49,638 nt of DNA from Amoebophrya sp. A120 (lineage: Eukaryota; Sar; Dinophyceae; Syndiniales; Amoebophryaceae). The position numbers and the translations under genes are program-made. The notes under the pieces are model-generated. The model had not been told where the DNA came from. It ran no database searches and saw only the letters and a program-made list of their open reading frames with translations. This document shows, one piece after another, positions 44,373 through 49,638 of this stretch; position 1 is the first letter of the stretch, and the number at the start of each line of letters is the position of its first letter. The DNA lies in the NCBI GenBank assembly GCA_905178155.1, contig CAJINV010000023.1, positions 754,775 through 804,412 of the forward strand. Reading direction: 5' to 3'.

Positions 44373-46898
44373 GTGTTGCCCATCCAGTACAAAAACCAGA
44401 AGCGGGATTTTTTCTCAATGCTCCGGTACAAACTCAGCGATGAGACTGATGCCTGGCGACGCATATGCCGGATGTGCCGGCAGGCTTTCGCCATGTGCTA
44501 CGATAGTGGCAAGCGCCCCTCCCCCAGAGCAAGCAAACGCGCGTCATGCAAATTTGCCAAAAGAAGTCCGTCCGACCTTGCATGAATACGCACCAGAAAG
44601 ATTCGGGGCCGAGCGTGTGCGGAGGTCATTGCTTTTCAAATAGCTAGATTGCGGGCAGCGATTCCCCATTAGTTACAGAGATTGCAGAGATGTCTGTGCT
44701 TGGAAGAGTTCGCGAACATTGATATTGCAGTTTTTCGGCTTGCAGGAACTTGTGCCGGCTATGCAACACAGATCTTCTGGACCCACGCCAGATGATCGGC
44801 GCAAGGCTACTTCCTTCTGTCTGCAAGCAGATGAGCCAGACACGTCTGCAACCAAGCAAAGACATGTCAGCAGAGATGTCTCCAACGTGTTTGCCCACCT
44901 CTGTTGTTTCTGTCCGGCTCATCTGCCTCGCGTTGAGCCCTGGAGGCGTGTTGATATTGGGGATAGCGAGGCAACTTGGGCCGACACTAATTTTGGCCAG
45001 CACCTGACGCATTCTCTCCCCCACGAAAAACAAACACTTGCTACGTCGAGGCCTATTTGCAATGCAAGGACTTCGCACATTTCTGCGGGGGGGGGCGCTT
45101 TTCATTTTGATAAGAGCGACGAGGCGGTCGTCGTTAAAAGCGAGTCCGACTACCTTGTCGCGAATCCTCGCCCAACAAAAATCGACTGGCGGTATTTTTC
45201 GGCACGCGAAAAGGAGCAGGCGGCCAGATACGCTGACACATGGAATGGCGATGAAGTAGGAAAGCGGCAAAAACTACGCACAGCCGCTTTGCGCCGAGCA
45301 GCCGCACAGAAGTACGCCGAACGCAAATTCCTAGCCGCGTACACCGACAGGGAGTACTCGAGTGACCTAGTCCTGGGAGACATGCCACATCTGCGCAAGG
45401 TGCGGAGGAAGGGCAGCGTGTCAATCCAGAAGACATTTCGCTCCTACAAGGCGTTCCGAAGGGAGCTCCTGGGGCTTTTGGAAATGCAAGAAAACCCGCA
45501 CGCCCAGCAGCTCGCGGAGAGCACGAAGCGGCGCTACAAGACCGCGCGCGATCTGGAGTTAGTCGGCCCGTCCCTGCGCCGTACGCAACAAAGTTCTCAG
45601 CCGCCATGTCCGCTTGTCTCGCTCGGACGGGGCCCCGCTTCACAAACGAAAACAAAACGTCGGCGCGTTTTGTTTTTCTGAGCTTTGCAAGCGTTGCCTG
45701 GAGCATCATCTGGCGCGGTGTTTTTCTCTAGTGCTTCTCTCCCGAGATCATAGCGCAGGGCGCTCTCTCTATTTTCATGGATCGGCTTCCTGGATGGTTG
45801 CAATCGCTCACGCCCCGCATGCATGACAAGCAAGGCACCGCATGAGAAGTTTGTATTCGGATAAGCAAAAGCGACTGGGTCTTTCGAACCGAGCAGGCGG
45901 GCATCTGCCTCGTTGAGATCTTGACCGTGCTCCCGGACTACGTGCGGCGGGATCTCGCGAAACAGTATTTCATAAATTTTTTACACAGCCTATCCGTGAC
46001 AGAGGCCGGACTCCCATACCGAAGTGCCAGCTTTTCGTGTGAAAGGGGGCCGGCTCTGGACTGCCCAGACCAACTATGTTTGTGACGCTTTTCTGATCCC
46101 TATTCTGTGTGACAGTGTTGCTTGTCCATGATGAGGTAGCACGAAAGGAAAATGTGTCTGGGTCTACAAAACCTGTCATGCCGAAAAATGGCCTCGATTG
46201 ATTAAAGTGCAGCAAGGCATGAAAATCCTGTCGAGCGCTTGCTCATGCGTGGCGTGCATTACAAGCTGCGTTTTCGCATTCCGGCTTCTATTCTTTGTTG
46301 CTTTTTTATATATGCGATTCAGATTTATTGCAAGTGCTCGACGCGCAAGACAGGTTGCTGCCTTACAAACGCAGAGATATTCTCGACGCATAGGCCGAGC
46401 GGCATCCTGATCACACATCTCAAAATCAGGTTTCAAAGCACGTGCGAGGACATTTGGGGAAAAGAAATGCTCCACAACGACCTGAAAATGGATAACCTCT
46501 GCGTGAAGTTAATTGACCAGACGAAGGCCGACAGGAGGCAGAGCACCAACTCCCAGCACACTTTGTGGCACTTGACATTTATCGACTTCGGGTCCGCGTT
46601 AATTCTTCGGAAGAAAAACCGAAACAAGAAGCTAGAGCAAGAGCCGATCTATTTCTGCAGCATTGGAGTCACCTGGCCGTTCCTCGAGAAGGATTTTTGC
46701 CAGAAGTACCACGAAGCCGTGGAGATCAGTCTGGCGGCCAGCCGTGCGAATGAGGTCGTAAGCCGTGCCGAAGAAATCCAGGTAGAACAAGTGCTGCATG
46801 ATGGGGATAAGCATAGTGGAAGGGGTTTCCTTGTAGAAGGTTCCAGGCCTTTCAAATTTTGGTCTTTGGCTTTTTCTTCTGCCAGAACATGCGGGTGA
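44373..46898 (+). CDS. Protein kinase-like gene, 5' and 3' ends uncertain
   Basis: Exons (44373)-44498, 45118-45581, 45869-45965, 46213-46229, 46409-46898. The first three joins were forced only by the introner rule and give one frame: CRMCRQAFAMC-DEAVVVKSE, LVGPSLRR-SDWVFRTEQ, RRDLAKQ-QGMKIL, KIL-ITHLKIRF. The last exon carries a kinase catalytic loop (EMLHNDLKMDNLCV) and a DFG motif (LTFIDFGSALIL), with the expected spacing. No Gly-rich loop was recognised upstream, so the N-lobe is divergent or absent. The 46213 exon is 17 nt. A further open frame at 46944-47276 (ending LPQGWEYDD) is probably the true last exon. The substrate is unknown. Confidence 0.66.
44499..45112. mobile_element. Introner H, oversized (614 bp)
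   Basis: Left end TACGATAGTGGCAAGCGCCC pairs with right end GGCGCTTTTCATTTTGATA. Flanks TGTGC/AGAGC (3 of 5). 619 bp removed gives the correct frame. About 300 bp longer than its relatives. Confidence 0.75.
45582..45863. mobile_element. Introner, singleton
   Basis: Left end TACGCAACAAAGTTCTCAGC pairs with right end GAGAAGTTTGTATTCGGATA. Flanks CGCCG/AGCAA (2 of 5). 287 bp removed. Confidence 0.72.
45966..46207. mobile_element. Introner, strongly decayed
   Basis: Placed by frame: flanks AACAG/TGCAG (3 of 5), ends pair poorly. The interior near 46150 retains a family C piece (TGTGTCTGGGTCTACAAAAC). Confidence 0.55.
46230..46403. mobile_element. Introner-like element with GTCGAGCGC end
   Basis: 174 bp with exact duplication ATCCT (46225-46229, 46404-46408) but weak inverted ends and no TAT start. 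179 bp removed joins the kinase exons in frame. Confidence 0.75.
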
Positions 46899-46943
46899 AA
46901 ATGAAAATGAAAAACTTCCACAGATGAATGATGAAAAACATCC

Positions 46944-47276
46944 ATGGACATGACAAATAAAAACCAGAAACTGATCTGCGACCTCCGTGTGCTGGCCCTC
47001 CAAGAAGCATTTTGCGCCTCTCTTGTCCTGAAGTTCTTCTTGGACATGACGAATCAGTGCTATACGGACACGGCGGAACTGGAGAGTGGCAAAGAAGACG
47101 AAGAAAGAAAAGCGAAGCGATCGAAGAAGCCACTGGATGTCGAAGCGGCCAGAAGACGAAATGACAAGTTTCGAGAGGTAGTCACAGTAGACAAGAAATT
47201 GGTCACGGATTTCAACAAGTGCATTGCAAAATCGCTGGCCTTGTCGCTTCCTCAAGGATGGGAGTACGACGACTAA
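46944..47276 (+). CDS. Probable last exon of the kinase-like gene
   Basis: Open frame of 110 residues (MDMTNKNQKLICDLRVLALQ ... KSLALSLPQGWEYDD). The interval 46815-46934 looks like another insertion (GTGGAAGGGG near its start, AACTTCCACAG near its end), but no junction satisfies both duplication and frame. It may alternatively be a separate small gene. Confidence 0.45.
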   Translation: MDMTNKNQKLICDLRVLALQEAFCASLVLKFFLDMTNQCYTDTAELESGKEDEERKAKRSKKPLDVEAARRRNDKFREVVTVDKKLVTDFNKCIAKSLALSLPQGWEYDD

Positions 47277-47689
47277 GGCCCCTGCGGGTGTTGCGCTCAT
47301 GAAACTTTCTGGCAGCGCATATGAACAAGAAGGAAAAATCTCACCTCGTCGAATTTGAATACTTCTAAGTAAGGACGCCATCGCGACCCTGCGCGCTGAG
47401 ATTACAAAACGCCAGGGGCCACGATTTCAAAAGGCCGCGGCTGCATTCGCCTGGGCTCAGTTTCCTTGACTTTCGAAGGCCAGGCGCTCAAGAAGTCGCA
47501 GGGCCGCCAGAGTGTTCGGCCAATTGCTTGCAAAAGCATAGTGCCCCCCTGCTTGCCGGACGCGCGAGGGGCTGGCAGGTGCTGTCGTGGTTCGGTATTG
47601 AGAGATTTTGAAGGAAGGTCCTGCAGGAAACGCTAGCGGCGTCGTGGCACGCAAAGGACGGCCCCTAGAGTGACACCGCGAGGGCCTGT
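47277..47689 (+). other. Intergenic region before the satellite
   Basis: About 410 bp. No gene is supported. Confidence 0.5.
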
Positions 47690-49638
47690 GCAGTCCTTGA
47701 GAAAGTAATTGCAAAAGCGCGAAGAAGCCGAAACCAAGGAAGCCCTCCCACCGGGCTCATCCGCCCCGCTCTGGGACAGAGCGGAGGGCCTTGGTTTCAG
47801 GCTTCCTCTAAGTTCGGGGCGGGGTTTTGGCAGCTTTAGGACTTGGGCAGGCAGCTGCAAAAGTGGGAAGAAGCCGAAACCAAGAAAACCCCGCGGGCCT
47901 ATCCACTCCGCCCCGTGACATGGCGGAGGGGTTTGGCTTCCGACCTTCTGGAGGGTTTCGGGTTTGAGTTTTGGGCCTTTTCGATAGGGTTTGGGCCGGC
48001 ACTTGCAAAACCGAAAAGAGGCCGAAACCAAGGAAACCTATCGGGCTTGTCCACCCCGCCCCGTGAAGGAGCGGACTGCTTTGGCTTCCGCCCTCCTGTA
48101 GGGCTTGGGGTTTTGGCCTCTTTAGGATTTGGGCGAGCAGTTGCAAAACCGTCGAAAAGCCGAAACCCAGGAAGCGCATAGGGCTGACCCACTCCGCTCT
48201 GTCACAGGGCGGGGCGGCTTTGTTTCCGACCCCCTTTAGGGTTTGGGCTTTGGCCCCTTTAGGATTTGGGAGGGCAAGCAGTTGCAAAACCGCGGAAAAG
48301 CCGAAACCAAGGAAACCGCTGGGGCTTATCCAGTCCGCCCCTTCACAGAGCGGGGGGCGTGGTTTTGCTTCCGACTCCCTTTGGGGCTTGGGGTTTGGGG
48401 CTTGGCCTCTTTTGGATTTGGGCAAGCGGTTGCAAAACTGTCGAAAAGCCGAAACCAAGGAAAGCCACCGGGCCCCCCCTCCGCTCTGTCAAGCGGCGGG
48501 GCGGTTTTGCTTCCGACTCCTTTCATGGAGGGCCTAGGCTTTGGGTTTTGGCCTCTTTAGGATTTGGGCAAGCGGTCGCGTTCTCCAAAATGGCCAAAAC
48601 CAACCTCCACCGTGCCCCGCATTCCGGCAAGCAAGCCCCGCAGGGAGCTCCGCGAGCAAGCCGCCCGCGCGTCCAAATTGGAACGCGCCGCGGTGTGCTT
48701 GCGTAGAAAGGCCAGCGGGTTGGTCGGAAATTTTGCCGGCTCGGACTTGGGCCGGCAAGCATTTGCGAAACGGTTGAAAAGCCGAAGCCAAGGAAACCCG
48801 TCGGGTTTTCCTACTCCGCTCTGTCGCAGAGCGGGGTGGTTTTGTTTCCAACCTCCTCCCTGTAGGGTTTGGGCTTTGGGCTTTGGTTTCTTCAGGATTT
48901 GGGCAAGCCGTTGTGAAACGGCTGAAAAACCGAAACCAAGGAAACCCATCGGGCTCCCCCACTCCGCTCCGCCACAGAGCGGATTGGTTTTGTTTCCGAC
49001 CTCCTTTAGGGTTTGGGCTTTGGTCTCTTCAGGATTTGGGCAAGCAGTTGCGAAACGGCTAAAAAGCCGAAACCCAGGAAACCCATCGGGCCCCCCCCCA
49101 CTCCGCTCGGTCACAGAGCGGAGCGGTTTCGCTTCCGGCCTCCTTTGGGGTTTGGGGTTTGGGCTTTGGCCTCTTCAGGATTTGGGCAAGCAGTTGCGAA
49201 AGGGCTGAAAAGCCGAAACCAAGGAAACCCATCGGGGTTCCCGCTCCGCCCTGTCATGGAGCGGAGTGGTTTCGCTTGCGACCTCCTCTGGAAGTTGGGG
49301 CCTGGGCTTTGGCCTCTTCAGGATTTGGGAGGGCAAGCAGTTGCGAAACGGTTGAAAAGCCGAAGCCAAGGAAACCCGTCGCGTTCTCCCACTCCGCTCC
49401 GTCGCCGAGCGGAGTGGTTTTGCTCCCGACCTCTTTCAAGCAGTTGCGAAACGGCTGAAAAGCCGAAACCAAGGAAACCGGTCGCGTTCTGCCACTCCGC
49501 TCGGTCACAGAGCGGAGTGGTTTTGCTTCCGGCCTCCTTTAGGGTTTGGGCTTTGGGCTTTGGTCTCTTCAGGATTTGGGCAAGCAGTTGCGAAACGGCT
49601 GAAAAGCCGAAACCAAGGAAACCCATCGCGTTCTCCCA
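47690..49638. repeat. 145-bp subtelomere-like satellite, about 13 copies
   Basis: The block AGCCGAAACCAAGGAAACC recurs at about 47719, 47868, 48015, 48155, 48295, 48444, 48590, 48775, 48922, 49060, 49207, 49355, 49460 and 49602, mostly 138-149 bp apart, and continues past the window end. Each unit has a hairpin (arms CACTCCGCTC / GAGCGGAGTG around a 7-nt loop) and a TTTAGGGTTTGGGCTTTGGG tract resembling degenerate TTTAGGG telomere repeats. Long open frames across it are by-products of the repeat. Confidence 0.9.

Noticed and set aside
44644-45270. Antisense open frame of 208 codons
   Set aside because: It overlaps an introner and a + strand exon with consistent frame; no domain seen.
46632-47381. 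Antisense open frame of 249 codons
   Set aside because: The opposite strand carries kinase catalytic-loop and DFG motifs in a frame reached by three introner junctions; the antisense frame has no recognisable domain.
47690-49638. Several long open frames on both strands, and a possible CRISPR-like array
   Set aside because: The frames follow the 145-bp repeat and have no domain; units are contiguous satellite without unique spacers, in a eukaryotic context.
1-49638. tRNA, rRNA, snRNA or dinoflagellate spliced-leader genes
   Set aside because: I looked for cloverleaf-like segments and the CCGTAGCCATTTTGGCTCAAG-type leader by eye and found none; a covariance search would be needed to exclude diverged RNAs.
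1-49638. Autonomous transposase or reverse transcriptase that could move the introners
   Set aside because: No protein in the window resembles one; the source must lie elsewhere.

Overview
The window is nuclear DNA of a eukaryote, most likely a syndinian (parasitic) dinoflagellate of the Amoebophrya type. The reasons are that every supported gene lies on the + strand, that the coding DNA is crowded with repeated, transposon-like introns without GT-AG ends, and that a CCCTAAA telomere-type repeat and a telomere-flavoured satellite are present. Published Amoebophrya genomes are described as having unidirectional gene clusters and invasive non-canonical introns; placing this window there is inference, not a database match.

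The main content is an introner system. About 63 elements (mostly 150-350 bp, no open frame of their own) belong to at least ten families defined by terminal inverted repeats, most starting TAT and ending ATA. 33 have an exact 5-bp target duplication and most others a mutated one. Deleting each element plus one 5-bp copy restores a continuous reading frame through every well-resolved gene, although insertion lengths fall in all three classes modulo 3. Families: A (TATCAAAAGGAAAAATCCCC), B (TATCCTGTGTAAAAACGTCC), C (GCAAATATGTCTGGGTCTGG), D (GTGTCAGGATCG), F, G, H, I, J and several singletons.

Layout: 1-1960 tandem FkbM-like methyltransferase (5' end outside the window); 2875-10319 two-module GT61-like glycosyltransferase, annotated in two parts; 11464-18072 PC-esterase/SGNH O-acyl-modifying protein, one intron of which carries a 0.9-kb inverted satellite; 18863-21733 GT-D-like glycosyltransferase; 22466-26552 DUF268 protein; 27651-30318 GT2-like glycosyltransferase; 30430-33050 a segmental duplication of the GT61 3' end, split by a 1.3-kb segment holding a small unknown gene; 34279-37356 OTU-like cysteine protease with both ordinary GT-AG introns and introners; 38328-40159 Lys-rich protein; 41366-43569 uncharacterised protein; 44373-46898 protein kinase-like gene; 47690-49638 a 145-bp satellite running off the right end, probably subtelomeric.

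The first half therefore forms a one-direction run of membrane-anchored (type II) sugar-modifying enzymes: methyltransferase, three glycosyltransferases, an O-acyl esterase/transferase and a DUF268 protein. Together they would fit Golgi synthesis of a decorated surface glycan. Internal duplications show that this cluster is evolving by local copying. Gene boundaries in 31000-34300, 37400-38500 and 43570-45100 are the least certain.
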